Below, in pieces: positions 17,492 to 26,424 of a DNA stretch of 64,000 nucleotides (its first letter is position 1; each line of letters begins with the position of its first letter). Made by a program: the position numbers and the translations under genes. The notes beneath the pieces are model-generated. The model was not told where the DNA came from. It did not search any database and saw only the letters and a list, made by a program, of their open reading frames with translations. The stretch comes from Dorea formicigenerans (GTDB lineage Bacteria; Bacillota; Clostridia; Lachnospirales; Lachnospiraceae), in contig NZ_CP102279.1 of the NCBI RefSeq assembly GCF_025150245.1, positions 248,001 through 312,000 on the forward strand. The letters are read 5' to 3'.

Positions 17492-19867
17492 ATGAATAAG
17501 AAATCTTTATACAAATTAGAATACAATAAAATAATTGAAAAACTGACAGAGCACGCAGGTTCTTTTGGAGGCCAGGAGCGTTGCAGAAAATTAAAACCAA
17601 AGACGGAAATCTCTGAAATTGAGAGAATGCAGGAAGAAACGGCCGCAGCATTTACACGGATCATAAAGAAAGGACGTCCATCTTTTGGAGGCTGTAGTCC
17701 GGTAAGTGAATCTATGATGCGTCTGGAAATCGGAGGAACACTTGGAAGTGGGGAGTTACTTCGCATATGTAAGGTTCTGGAGACTGCAGGACATGTGAAG
17801 AATTACGGGCGCCATGACAATGCAGATGATATGCAGGATATATTGGACGGATACTTTGAACAGCTTGTTCCTGTATCTATTTTGTCCACGGAAATCCGCA
17901 GATGTATTCCGGCAGAAGATGAGATTAGTGATGATGCAAGTCCGGAGCTTAAGAGAATCCGTCGCGCTATGGGGCAGATTAATGACAAGGTTCATGCAAC
18001 ATTGTCTTCCATGGTAAATGGTTCACTTCGCACATATTTGCAGGATCCGATTATTACGATGCGTGGGGATCGTTACTGTATCCCGGTCAAGGCCGAATAC
18101 CGTGGTCAGGTCCCGGGAATGATCCATGACCAGTCATCAACAGGTTCTACTTTATTTATCGAGCCGATGGCAGTTGTAAAACTGAATAATGACCTGAAAG
18201 AATTATATGGAAAGGAACAGGAAGAAATCCAGGTCATTCTTGCCAGGTTGAGTGCAGATGCAGCAGAATATGTTTCTGAAATCCGTACGGACTATGCAAC
18301 ATTGACAGAGCTTGATTTTATATTTGCAAGAGGAGCTCTTGCATTGGATATGAATGCCAGCAAACCGATGTTCAACCAGGAGAGAAGGATCCGTATCCGC
18401 GAGGGAAGACATCCGTTATTAGATAAGAAGAAAGTCGTTCCGATCAGTCTGACACTGGGCGAGGACTTTGATCTTCTGATTGTGACAGGACCGAACACCG
18501 GTGGTAAGACTGTGTCACTTAAGACAGTTGGATTATTCCAACTCATGGGGCAGGCAGGTCTTCACATTCCGGCACTGGACCGTTCTGAACTGGGTGTATT
18601 CCGTGAAGTTTATGCAGATATCGGTGATGAGCAGAGTATTGAACAGAACTTAAGTACATTCTCATCACATATGACAAATGTAGTGTCATTTATCAAGCAG
18701 GTGGATGAAGATTCACTTGTACTTTTTGACGAGCTTGGAGCTGGAACTGACCCGACTGAGGGTGCGGCACTGGCAACAGCAATATTGAATCATTTGCATT
18801 GTCAGGGAATCCGTACTATGGCGACTACGCATTACAGTGAATTAAAGGTTTATGCCTTGTCCACACCAGGGGTAGAAAATGCGAGCTGTGAGTTCGACGT
18901 GGAGACACTTCGCCCGACGTATCGACTGCTTCTTGGAATCCCAGGAAAGAGTAATGCATTTGCAATTGCAGGAAAACTGGGACTTCCGGACTATATTATC
19001 GAGGAAGCAAAGACACATTTGACAGAGCAGGACGAATCTTTTGAGGACTTGCTGACAGATCTGGAGAGCAGCAGACGAACCATCGCGAAAGAACAGGAAG
19101 AGATTGCGGCTTACCGACGTGAGCTGGAAGCTCTGAAGCAGGAGACGGCGCAGAAGAAAGAAAAGCTGGAAGAACAGCGTGACCGCATTTTACGAGAAGC
19201 GAATGAAAAAGCACATGCGATTCTGGCAGATGCCAAAGAGACAGCAGATGAGACAATGCGTAACTTTCATAAGTTTGGAAAGGCCAATGTTTCGGCAACG
19301 GAGATGGAAAAAGAGCGTGAGCGCCTGAGAAAGAAGATGGAGAAGACACGCGAGGGCATGACAGAGGAAGTGAAGAAGCCGAAGAAGCAGTATAAGCCAT
19401 CTGATTTTAAATTAGGCGAGACGGTTAAAGTTCTGAGCATGAATCTGACCGGAACCGTGCATTCACTGCCAGATACAAAAGGCAACCTTATGGTTCAGAT
19501 GGGAATTCTTAGCTCAAAAGTACACATTTCTGATCTGGAGATTGTTGATGAGAAGCCGGCATATCTGAAAAAGACTGCTGCAAGAACAAGCAAGGGTAAG
19601 GTGAAGATGGGCAAATCTTTGTCCGTAAGCCCGGAAATTAATCTGCTTGGAAAGACCGTTGACGAGGCGGTCGCAGAGCTGGATAAATATTTGGACGATG
19701 CGTCTTTGGCACATTTGACAAGTGTGCGCGTGGTACACGGAAAAGGAACCGGAGCTTTAAGAGCGGGCATCCACCAATATCTGAAACGTCAGAAACATGT
19801 GAAATCTTACAGATTAGGAGCATTTGGCGAAGGAGATGCCGGAGTGACGATTGTAGAACTGAAATAA
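17492..19867 (+). CDS. mutS2: Endonuclease MutS2 (ribosome rescue factor RqcU)
   Basis: A MutS-like ATPase without the mismatch-recognition domains. MutS2 is known to suppress homologous recombination and, in B. subtilis, to act on collided ribosomes. The 791-residue product has the core/lever region, Walker A GPNTGGKTVSLK (about 335), Walker B LVLFDELGAGTDPTEG (about 410-425), THY signature, a long Lys/Glu-rich coiled coil (about 515-640), a KOW-like segment and a C-terminal Smr nuclease domain (LLGKTVDEAVAELDKYLDD ... VVHGKGTGALRAGI). Start 17492 is preferred over GTG 17483 and ATG 17489 because AGGTGA is optimally spaced and relatives begin M-x-K-K-L/S. No partner genes are coupled to it. 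Confidence 0.95.
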   Translation: MNKKSLYKLEYNKIIEKLTEHAGSFGGQERCRKLKPKTEISEIERMQEETAAAFTRIIKKGRPSFGGCSPVSESMMRLEIGGTLGSGELLRICKVLETAGHVKNYGRHDNADDMQDILDGYFEQLVPVSILSTEIRRCIPAEDEISDDASPELKRIRRAMGQINDKVHATLSSMVNGSLRTYLQDPIITMRGDRYCIPVKAEYRGQVPGMIHDQSSTGSTLFIEPMAVVKLNNDLKELYGKEQEEIQVILARLSADAAEYVSEIRTDYATLTELDFIFARGALALDMNASKPMFNQERRIRIREGRHPLLDKKKVVPISLTLGEDFDLLIVTGPNTGGKTVSLKTVGLFQLMGQAGLHIPALDRSELGVFREVYADIGDEQSIEQNLSTFSSHMTNVVSFIKQVDEDSLVLFDELGAGTDPTEGAALATAILNHLHCQGIRTMATTHYSELKVYALSTPGVENASCEFDVETLRPTYRLLLGIPGKSNAFAIAGKLGLPDYIIEEAKTHLTEQDESFEDLLTDLESSRRTIAKEQEEIAAYRRELEALKQETAQKKEKLEEQRDRILREANEKAHAILADAKETADETMRNFHKFGKANVSATEMEKERERLRKKMEKTREGMTEEVKKPKKQYKPSDFKLGETVKVLSMNLTGTVHSLPDTKGNLMVQMGILSSKVHISDLEIVDEKPAYLKKTAARTSKGKVKMGKSLSVSPEINLLGKTVDEAVAELDKYLDDASLAHLTSVRVVHGKGTGALRAGIHQYLKRQKHVKSYRLGAFGEGDAGVTIVELK

Positions 19868-19891
19868 TGCAAAAATCAGGGAGAATAAATA

Positions 19892-20596
19892 ATGGTTAAT
19901 AAACAGAAAATTTTGATCGTGGATGACGATGAGGCAATTGCAGAGCTTGTATCTTTGTATCTTGCAAAAGAATGTTTTGACACGATGATGGTTCATGACG
20001 GGGAGAAGGCGCTTGTAGCATTCGACACCTATCACCCAAATCTGGTACTTTTAGATTTGATGCTTCCGGGTATTGACGGGTATCAGGTCTGCCGCGAGAT
20101 CCGTGCGCGGGCAAATACACCGATTATCATGCTTTCCGCAAAAGGGGAGGTTTTTGATAAAGTGCTTGGTCTGGAGCTTGGAGCCGATGACTATATTATG
20201 AAGCCATTTGATTCAAAAGAGCTTGTGGCGCGCGTAAAAGCAGTGCTCCGCCGTTATCAAGCAGTGCCGAAACCAGAGGTTCCTGCAGTAGATAAGGGAA
20301 AATGTGTGGAATACCCGGGAATCGAGATCAATCTGACGAATTATTCTGTTCTGGTCGATGGGCAGAATGTGGAGATGCCGCCGAAAGAGCTGGAGCTTCT
20401 TTACTTCCTGGCATCTTCGCCAAATCAGGTGTTTACAAGAGAGCAGCTTTTGGATCAAATCTGGGGATATGAGTATATTGGAGATACCCGTACTGTTGAT
20501 GTGCATATTAAGCGTTTGCGCGAGAAGATCAAAGATCATAATGGCTGGAAACTTGCCACCGTATGGGGCATTGGATACAAGTTTGAAGTAAAGTAA
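19892..20596 (+). CDS. OmpR/PhoB-family response regulator
   Basis: Receiver domain with acidic pocket DDD (11-13), phosphoacceptor D55, the T/S switch and K in KPFD (about 108), followed by a winged-helix DNA-binding domain (PPKELELLYFLASSPNQVFTREQLLDQIWG). The 234-residue length is typical. It is followed after 32 bases by its histidine kinase and then by a PDZ protein, so the three form one signalling unit. The stimulus is not evident; the presence of a pseudo-protease suggests an envelope cue. Confidence 0.95.
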   Translation: MVNKQKILIVDDDEAIAELVSLYLAKECFDTMMVHDGEKALVAFDTYHPNLVLLDLMLPGIDGYQVCREIRARANTPIIMLSAKGEVFDKVLGLELGADDYIMKPFDSKELVARVKAVLRRYQAVPKPEVPAVDKGKCVEYPGIEINLTNYSVLVDGQNVEMPPKELELLYFLASSPNQVFTREQLLDQIWGYEYIGDTRTVDVHIKRLREKIKDHNGWKLATVWGIGYKFEVK

Positions 20597-20628
20597 CAGA
20601 TCAGGAAACCACATAGAAGAGGCATTGT

Positions 20629-22041
20629 ATGAAAAGTACATTGTATTTAAAATTTATCATCATATATATGATTTTCGGGTTCATGAGTTTGTTCACAGTA
20701 GCAACGCTTACAAGAACATTGACAGAAGAACCTCTTGAACGGGATCTGGCTGCGGATGTTTATCAGGAAGCGAACCTGGTGGCAAATGAGTATCTGCCAC
20801 ATTATTTCCTTGGACAGATGGATGAAAGTGCTGTCCATACACAACTTGTTGGAATGGAAGCGCATCTGGACGGGGCAGTCTGGTTCGTAGACCGGGAAGG
20901 TAATATGATCACTTCCGCACATTCCGACGGATATCCGACAGCACCGACTGCGATTGAAGATTTTAACCCGGCAGAAATTGGCAGCGCAAAGTATGAAGTC
21001 GGAACATATCACGATTATTTTAAAGAAGATATGATCACAGTCATTGCACCGGTTGTACATGGATATTCCACACAAGGGTATCTGCTGATACACAAAAGCA
21101 TGACTCAGATTGGACAATTACAGATTACATTAATGAATGCAGCGTATATCACACTTGCAGTCATCTATCTGTTGTCATTTTCCATTTTGCTTGGAATTCA
21201 GTTTATCGTGTACAGACCGCTCTGCAAGATAACCGAGGCAGCGAAACAATATGCGTCCGGTAATCTGGACTATGAGATTCCTGTGAACACAGAAGATGAG
21301 ATTGGTTATCTGTCAGCATCGCTGAACTTCATGTCTTCCCAGCTTCGGGATATGGAGGATTATCAGAAGAAATTTGTGGCAAATGTGTCACATGATTTCC
21401 GCTCTCCTTTAACATCGATCAAAGGGTATGTAGAGGCAATTGCAGATGGGACAATCCCGCCGGAAATGCAGGGGAAATATCTGAATATCATTTTATTTGA
21501 GACAGAGAGACTGACCGATCTGACCAAGGATCTCCTTACGTTGAATGAATTCGATACGAAGAATTTATTACTGGATAAAGTTCCATTTGACCTTCATGAA
21601 ATGATTAAAAATGTGGCAGCCTCCTTTGAGGGACGTTGCACGCAGAAAAAGATTTCTATTGAGCTGGTCTTTGCCAGAAAGCATTTGAAAGTAGTAGCAG
21701 ATAAGCGAAAGATTCAGCAAGTGCTCTACAATTTGCTTGATAATGCGATCAAATTCAGTGACCAGGATTCAATCATTACGATTGAAACGACCGAACGTGG
21801 GGATAAGATCTACACGTCGGTCAAAGATTATGGAATTGGAATTCCGAGGAATGCACTGAATAAGATCTGGGAGAGATTTTATAAATCCGATCTGTCCCGT
21901 GGAAAAGATAAAAAAGGAACTGGCCTTGGGCTTGCAATTGTCAAAGAGGCGATACAGGCTCACGGTGAAAATATTAATGTAGTCAGTACAGAAGGTGTCG
22001 GTACCGAGTTCATTTTCTCGTTGCCGAAGGCAGAGGGATAA
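20629..22041 (+). CDS. Sensor histidine kinase (HAMP, HisKA)
   Basis: The 470-residue membrane kinase has TM1 (about 7-26), an extracellular sensor domain of about 130 residues with a PAS/Cache-like HLDGAVWFVDREGNMITSA segment, TM2 (about 165-190), HAMP, HisKA with phosphoacceptor H255 in SHDFRSPLTS, N-box YNLLDNAIKFS (about 369-379) and G boxes DYGIGIP and GTGLGLAIV. It pairs with the upstream regulator. All catalytic motifs look intact. Confidence 0.95.
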   Translation: MKSTLYLKFIIIYMIFGFMSLFTVATLTRTLTEEPLERDLAADVYQEANLVANEYLPHYFLGQMDESAVHTQLVGMEAHLDGAVWFVDREGNMITSAHSDGYPTAPTAIEDFNPAEIGSAKYEVGTYHDYFKEDMITVIAPVVHGYSTQGYLLIHKSMTQIGQLQITLMNAAYITLAVIYLLSFSILLGIQFIVYRPLCKITEAAKQYASGNLDYEIPVNTEDEIGYLSASLNFMSSQLRDMEDYQKKFVANVSHDFRSPLTSIKGYVEAIADGTIPPEMQGKYLNIILFETERLTDLTKDLLTLNEFDTKNLLLDKVPFDLHEMIKNVAASFEGRCTQKKISIELVFARKHLKVVADKRKIQQVLYNLLDNAIKFSDQDSIITIETTERGDKIYTSVKDYGIGIPRNALNKIWERFYKSDLSRGKDKKGTGLGLAIVKEAIQAHGENINVVSTEGVGTEFIFSLPKAEG

Positions 22042-22102
22042 GGTATACTGTAAATATCTTCTTTGTTGAATATAAGGTTTGTAAAGGAGCCTGCGTGTAC
22101 GC

Positions 22103-23383
22103 ATGAAAGATGAGAAAGAACCATTAGAGCAAAAGCAGAACTCGGAAGAAGAGGAGTATTCTTTTTTACAGGAAATCATTAAAGATGAGGCAGGAGATCA
22201 GGCGAAGTGGAAACACGACGTCCTTAGAAGGATTCAGTTAGGATTAATATTCGGACTGGTGGCCTGCTTTACTTTTTTTGCGTGCAAACCGTGGGTGGAG
22301 AAGAGATTTGAAGAAAATCCGACGGAAGTAACAATTCCACAGGACGAACAGCAGGAAGAAAATCAGACACAGCAGGAAGAGGAACAAGTCCAGGAACAAA
22401 AAACCGTTCTGACAACAGAAACCTATCAGGAAATGCTGAATAATCTGAAGCAGGTGTCAGGAGAAGTGAGAAAAAGTGTTGTAGAGATTCAGGGCGCTGT
22501 TACAGAAGAGGAATTTTCGAAAGATCAGGAAGATAAGGAAAAGAGTATTTCCGGAATGATCGTGGCAGATAATGGTCAGGAACTTCTGATTCTCGCAGGA
22601 GAGCTTCCGGTAAAAGACGCGAAGATCATCCGTGTTACATTTTCTGGAGACAGTCAGTGCGATGCCATCTTGAAGAGCCGGGATGCAGGGATGGGACTGT
22701 GTGTTTATGCAGTTCAGAGAAAGAATATTGCGGATGATGTATGGGCACAGATTGAGACAGCGACACTTGGCGGCTCAAAAGTTGTGTCCGAAGGCGATAC
22801 AGTTATTGCTGTCGGGAAATTGTATGGCTGTGATACGATTGCCGGATATGGTGTGATCGAGTCTGGCGAAAATTATCTGGATAAGGCAGATGGACAGTAT
22901 CAGACCATTTATACGGATGTGGCAGGAGATATTTCCGGAAGCGGAGTTCTTGTGAATATCCGTGGAGAGGTGATTGGAATTATCAACACTTCTGTCAGAA
23001 CAGATGATCAGACAAATAAGATTTCCGGATATGGAATTTCTGATATCAAAGATGTGATAGAATTACTTTCTAATGGGAAAAATGTACCATATCTTGGAGT
23101 GTCCGGTGTAGAGGTAAGCAGCGAGATGCAGGGACAGGGAATTCCACAAGGTGTTTATGTGAAAGAAGTCGATGCAGGATCTCCGGCTATGGCAGCAGGA
23201 ATTCAGAGTGGTGATATCATTACCAATATTGCAGATACAGATATCATCAATCTTCTTGGTTATCATAATACGCTTATGAAGCAAAATGTGGGAGATAAAA
23301 TTCTTGTTCGTGGAAAACGTCAGGGAACCGGAGGAGAATATGTGGATATTGACTTTGGAGTCACAGTTGGGTATAAACAGTAA
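22103..23383 (+). CDS. Membrane-anchored HtrA-like PDZ protein with lost catalytic triad
   Basis: The 426-residue protein has a cytosolic Glu-rich N-terminus, one transmembrane helix (about 45-63), a Gln/Glu-rich linker, a trypsin-like fold and a C-terminal PDZ domain (NVPYLGVSG ... GDIITNIADTDI, about 320-420). By motif alignment with HtrA/DegS, the His position (TNNHV) reads LILAGEL, the Asp position (DLAVLK) reads GLCVYAV, and GNSGGPL reads ISGSGVL. All three triad residues therefore seem lost, although the GEVIGI strand after the Ser loop is kept. It is probably a peptide-binding pseudo-protease acting with the adjacent kinase. The start is ATG 22103; AAAGGAG lies about 13 bases upstream. 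Confidence 0.82.
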   Translation: MKDEKEPLEQKQNSEEEEYSFLQEIIKDEAGDQAKWKHDVLRRIQLGLIFGLVACFTFFACKPWVEKRFEENPTEVTIPQDEQQEENQTQQEEEQVQEQKTVLTTETYQEMLNNLKQVSGEVRKSVVEIQGAVTEEEFSKDQEDKEKSISGMIVADNGQELLILAGELPVKDAKIIRVTFSGDSQCDAILKSRDAGMGLCVYAVQRKNIADDVWAQIETATLGGSKVVSEGDTVIAVGKLYGCDTIAGYGVIESGENYLDKADGQYQTIYTDVAGDISGSGVLVNIRGEVIGIINTSVRTDDQTNKISGYGISDIKDVIELLSNGKNVPYLGVSGVEVSSEMQGQGIPQGVYVKEVDAGSPAMAAGIQSGDIITNIADTDIINLLGYHNTLMKQNVGDKILVRGKRQGTGGEYVDIDFGVTVGYKQ

Positions 23384-23492
23384 GGAATACTATGCGAAAC
23401 CATGATGGTGTGTTGCAACAATAACAGAAAATAGTGAACAAATGTCAGTGGAAGCTGACTGATATAAAATTAAGAAAAGAAAGGCACGAATT

Positions 23493-24434
23493 ATGAGATA
23501 TATTGATACTCTTGTAGAAGGAGAAACAATTCGAAATATATATTTATGTAAAGGAAAGAGATCCGCAGAGACGCGGAATGGAAAGCCGTATGACAATCTG
23601 ATACTTCAGGATAAGACAGGAACTCTGGACGGAAAAGTCTGGGATCCGAATTCCAATGGAATTGCTGATTATGATGAGAAAGATTTCATTGAAGTATTCG
23701 GAGATGTCATCAGTTATAATAACAATCTTCAATTGAACATCCGCCAGATCAGAAAAGCACAGGAAGGCGAATACATACCTGCAGATTATATGCCTTCGAC
23801 AGAAAAAAGCGTAGATGGGATGTACGAAGAACTGCTTTCCTACGGAAGACAGATCAGCAATCCGTATCTGCGTAGAGTGATTGAGTATTATTTTGAAAAA
23901 GACGAGAAATTCATTCGCACATTCAAAGGACATTCCGCAGCAAAGAGTGTACACCACGGATTTGCCGGAGGACTCTTGGAGCACACATTGAGTGTTGTGA
24001 AATTCTGCGAGTATATGGTTGGACAGTATGATATTCTCAACAAAGACCTGCTTTACACAGCAGCTATGTGCCACGATATCGGAAAGACAATTGAGTTGTC
24101 ACCATTCCCGGAAAATGATTACACAGACGATGGACAGCTTCTTGGTCATATCATTATCGGAATCGAGATGATCGATGATGCAATCCGCGAGATTCCAGAA
24201 TTCCCAAAACAGCTTGCAAGTGAGCTGAAACACTGCATCGTGGCACATCATGGAGAGTTAGAATACGGTTCCCCGAAAAAACCGGCACTGGCAGAAGCCA
24301 TGGCACTAAATCTTGCCGACAACGCAGACGCCAAGATGCAGACATTAAAAGAAATATTCAAAGACAAAAAAGCCGGAGAGTGGCTTGGATATAACAGATT
24401 GTTCGAGTCAAACTTAAGAAAAACAACAATATAG
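23493..24434 (+). CDS. yhaM: YhaM-like 3'-5' exoribonuclease (OB-fold plus HD domain)
   Basis: The 313-residue protein has an N-terminal OB-fold (LILQDKTGTLDGKVWDPN, about 36-53) and a C-terminal HD phosphohydrolase domain: HHGFAGGLLEHTLSVV (about 153), CHDIGKT (about 192) and a later HH/D pair (AHHGELEYGS). This is the architecture of YhaM, a Mn-dependent 3'-5' exonuclease acting on RNA and single-stranded DNA. It stands alone between the signalling unit and rlmD, with its own ribosome binding site. A hairpin repeat follows directly. Confidence 0.88.
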   Translation: MRYIDTLVEGETIRNIYLCKGKRSAETRNGKPYDNLILQDKTGTLDGKVWDPNSNGIADYDEKDFIEVFGDVISYNNNLQLNIRQIRKAQEGEYIPADYMPSTEKSVDGMYEELLSYGRQISNPYLRRVIEYYFEKDEKFIRTFKGHSAAKSVHHGFAGGLLEHTLSVVKFCEYMVGQYDILNKDLLYTAAMCHDIGKTIELSPFPENDYTDDGQLLGHIIIGIEMIDDAIREIPEFPKQLASELKHCIVAHHGELEYGSPKKPALAEAMALNLADNADAKMQTLKEIFKDKKAGEWLGYNRLFESNLRKTTI

Positions 24435-24442
24435 TAATGTAA

Positions 24443-24520
24443 TGGGGACGTAGCAAAACGTAAAAATACTACGTCCCCACCAGTGATTAAGGGTGTCCCT
24501 TTTTGTAAAAAGGGGTGCCC
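24443..24520. repeat. Two GC-rich hairpins carrying a GTCCCC tag
   Basis: GGGGACGTAG...CTACGTCCCC (about 24443-24478) is followed by GGGTGTCCC...GGGGTGCCCC (about 24490-24521) with an A/T-rich stem top. No classical U-run follows. A related hairpin ending in CGTCCCC lies at 50085-50112, so this may be a dispersed repeat or a terminator-derived element. Confidence 0.6.
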
Positions 24521-24544
24521 CAATTCTTATTATGAGGTATGAAT

Positions 24545-25942
24545 ATGCAGAAAAATGATTTGGTTACAGTGGCAATTGAAGATATTGGTGTCGGGGGAGA
24601 AGGCATTGGTAAAGTAGATGGGTATACTTTATTTATAAAAGATGCGATTATCGGTGATGTGGTTGAAGCCAAGATTGTGAAGGCAAAGAAGAACTACGGT
24701 TATGCAAGACTTATGAATATTGTTACGCCATCTGAAAATCGTGTAGAAAAGCCAGCGTGTCCGATGGCAAGAAGATGTGGTGGCTGCCAGATTCAGGAGA
24801 TGAAGTATGGAGCCCAGCTTGCATTTAAAGAAGGAAAAGTCCGTGGTAATCTGGAACGGATCGGAGAAGTTCCGACAGAACTTCTTGACAAAGTTATGCA
24901 GCCTATTGTTGGCATGGAAGAGCCATTTCATTATCGAAATAAAGCGCAGTTCCCAATTGGAACAGACAAAGAAGGACACATCATCACTGGATTTTACGCA
25001 GGAAGAACCCACAGCATCATTCCGAATACAGACTGTGCACTGGGCGTAGCGGTCAATCAGAAAATTCTCGAGATTATTCTGCATTTTATGGAGAATAATC
25101 ACATTTCTGCTTATGACGAGGAAAAGCATAAAGGACTGGTGCGTCATGTGTTGATCCGTTATGGATTCAAAACTGATGAAATTATGGTCTGCCTTGTGAT
25201 TAATGGGGAAAAACTGCCGCATGCAGAAAAACTTGTGGATAAATTATGTGAAATCTCAGGAATGACAAGTATCACAATCAGTGTGAACAAGGCAAAAACC
25301 AATGTCATCATGGGAAAGGAAATAAAACTGCTCTGGGGGCAGACGTACATCACGGATTATATTGGAAATGTAAAATATCAGATTTCCCCGCTTTCATTTT
25401 ACCAGGTCAATCCGGTACAAACTGAGAAATTGTATGGACTGGCGCTTGATTATGCAGATTTAAATGGAAATGAGACGGTGTGGGATCTCTACTGTGGAAT
25501 CGGAACCATTTCCCTGTTCCTTGCTCAGAATGCAAAGCAGGTATATGGAGTGGAAATCGTACCGCAGGCCATTGACGATGCAAGGAATAATGCGAAGATC
25601 AATGATATTACGAATGCGGAATTCTATGTAGGAAAGGCAGAGGAAGTTCTGCCGGGATATTACCGTGAATATCAGGAGAGCCACGGTGGCGAAACGGCTC
25701 ACGCAGATGTGATCGTTGTGGATCCGCCACGCAAAGGCTGCGAGGAATCATTGCTACAGACCATTGTAGACATGCAGCCAGAAAAAGTTGTGTATGTTAG
25801 CTGCGACAGCGCAACACTGGCAAGAGATGTTAAGTTCCTAAGAGAAAGCGGATATGAACTTAAAAAAATCACGCCAGTTGATCAATTCCCGAACACGGTG
25901 CATGTCGAAGTCGTGTGTTGTCTACATCGGGTAAATTCGTAG
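24545..25942 (+). CDS. rlmD: 23S rRNA (uracil-C5)-methyltransferase RlmD-type
   Basis: SAM-dependent RNA m5U methyltransferase. The 465-residue product has an N-terminal TRAM domain (about 1-58), the iron-sulphur motif CPMARRCGGCQ (about 72-82), the SAM-binding DLYCGIGTISLF (about 316), DPPRKGC (about 397) and the catalytic Cys in VSCDSATLARD (about 420). Start ATG 24545 is chosen over ATG 24539 because GAGG (24534-24537) is correctly spaced only for the former. Firmicutes often carry several RumA/RlmD/TrmFO-like paralogues, so the exact target uridine is uncertain. Confidence 0.92.
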   Translation: MQKNDLVTVAIEDIGVGGEGIGKVDGYTLFIKDAIIGDVVEAKIVKAKKNYGYARLMNIVTPSENRVEKPACPMARRCGGCQIQEMKYGAQLAFKEGKVRGNLERIGEVPTELLDKVMQPIVGMEEPFHYRNKAQFPIGTDKEGHIITGFYAGRTHSIIPNTDCALGVAVNQKILEIILHFMENNHISAYDEEKHKGLVRHVLIRYGFKTDEIMVCLVINGEKLPHAEKLVDKLCEISGMTSITISVNKAKTNVIMGKEIKLLWGQTYITDYIGNVKYQISPLSFYQVNPVQTEKLYGLALDYADLNGNETVWDLYCGIGTISLFLAQNAKQVYGVEIVPQAIDDARNNAKINDITNAEFYVGKAEEVLPGYYREYQESHGGETAHADVIVVDPPRKGCEESLLQTIVDMQPEKVVYVSCDSATLARDVKFLRESGYELKKITPVDQFPNTVHVEVVCCLHRVNS

Positions 25943-26424
25943 AAGTCCTTAATTTCAGGCACTTTGCGAGGTATATGAGTTTCACACCAACAGGCAAACA
26001 GGGCAAGAAAAAGCAGATTAGGAATGGCATCGAAGTGTCAGTAGTATTGCATCTGGTATGAGGAAACACATTCGGATAGAATTAACGTTTTTTATTCAAT
26101 AGCATAGAGAAAAACCGAAAGGACGCTTATTTTCAGAACTTCTGGAAGATGAGTGTCCTTTTCTTTTATTCAAATATTGAAAAATGCACCGACAGTAGAT
26201 TTTTAGGTGTTTTTGGAGAGAAAACAGTAAATGTTCTGAAAGTCAATTTGATGTTGGACGGTATCCTGTAACTAGCACTCTCAAAAGATGAGGAAAAGAT
26301 TTCAGACTTCTGCTCATCTTTACACAATCTTAATTTCAAAACAAACTTACTTACGCCCCTTTAATACAAATGAAGATAGAATAAAGAAAATATAAAAAGA
26401 AATTAAGACTATGGGGATATAGTT
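25943..26424. other. 480-bp intergenic region with a terminator hairpin
   Basis: No intact gene. AAAGGACGCTTAT pairs with ATGAGTGTCCTTT (26118-26164) before TTCTTTT, a probable terminator for rlmD. Downstream, the stretch at about 26325-26400 (TTTACACAATCTTAA, then an A-rich run) precedes ktrB and is where a KdpE or other regulator site would be expected; no firm consensus could be assigned. No cyclic-di-AMP riboswitch core was recognised. At about 25965-26040 a short frame (RYMSFTPTGKQGKKKQ) looks like decayed coding sequence, but no family was recognised. Confidence 0.45.

Noticed and set aside
26167-26424. Possible cyclic-di-AMP (ydaO-type) riboswitch upstream of ktrB
   Set aside because: The conserved cores of that riboswitch could not be found in the sequence.
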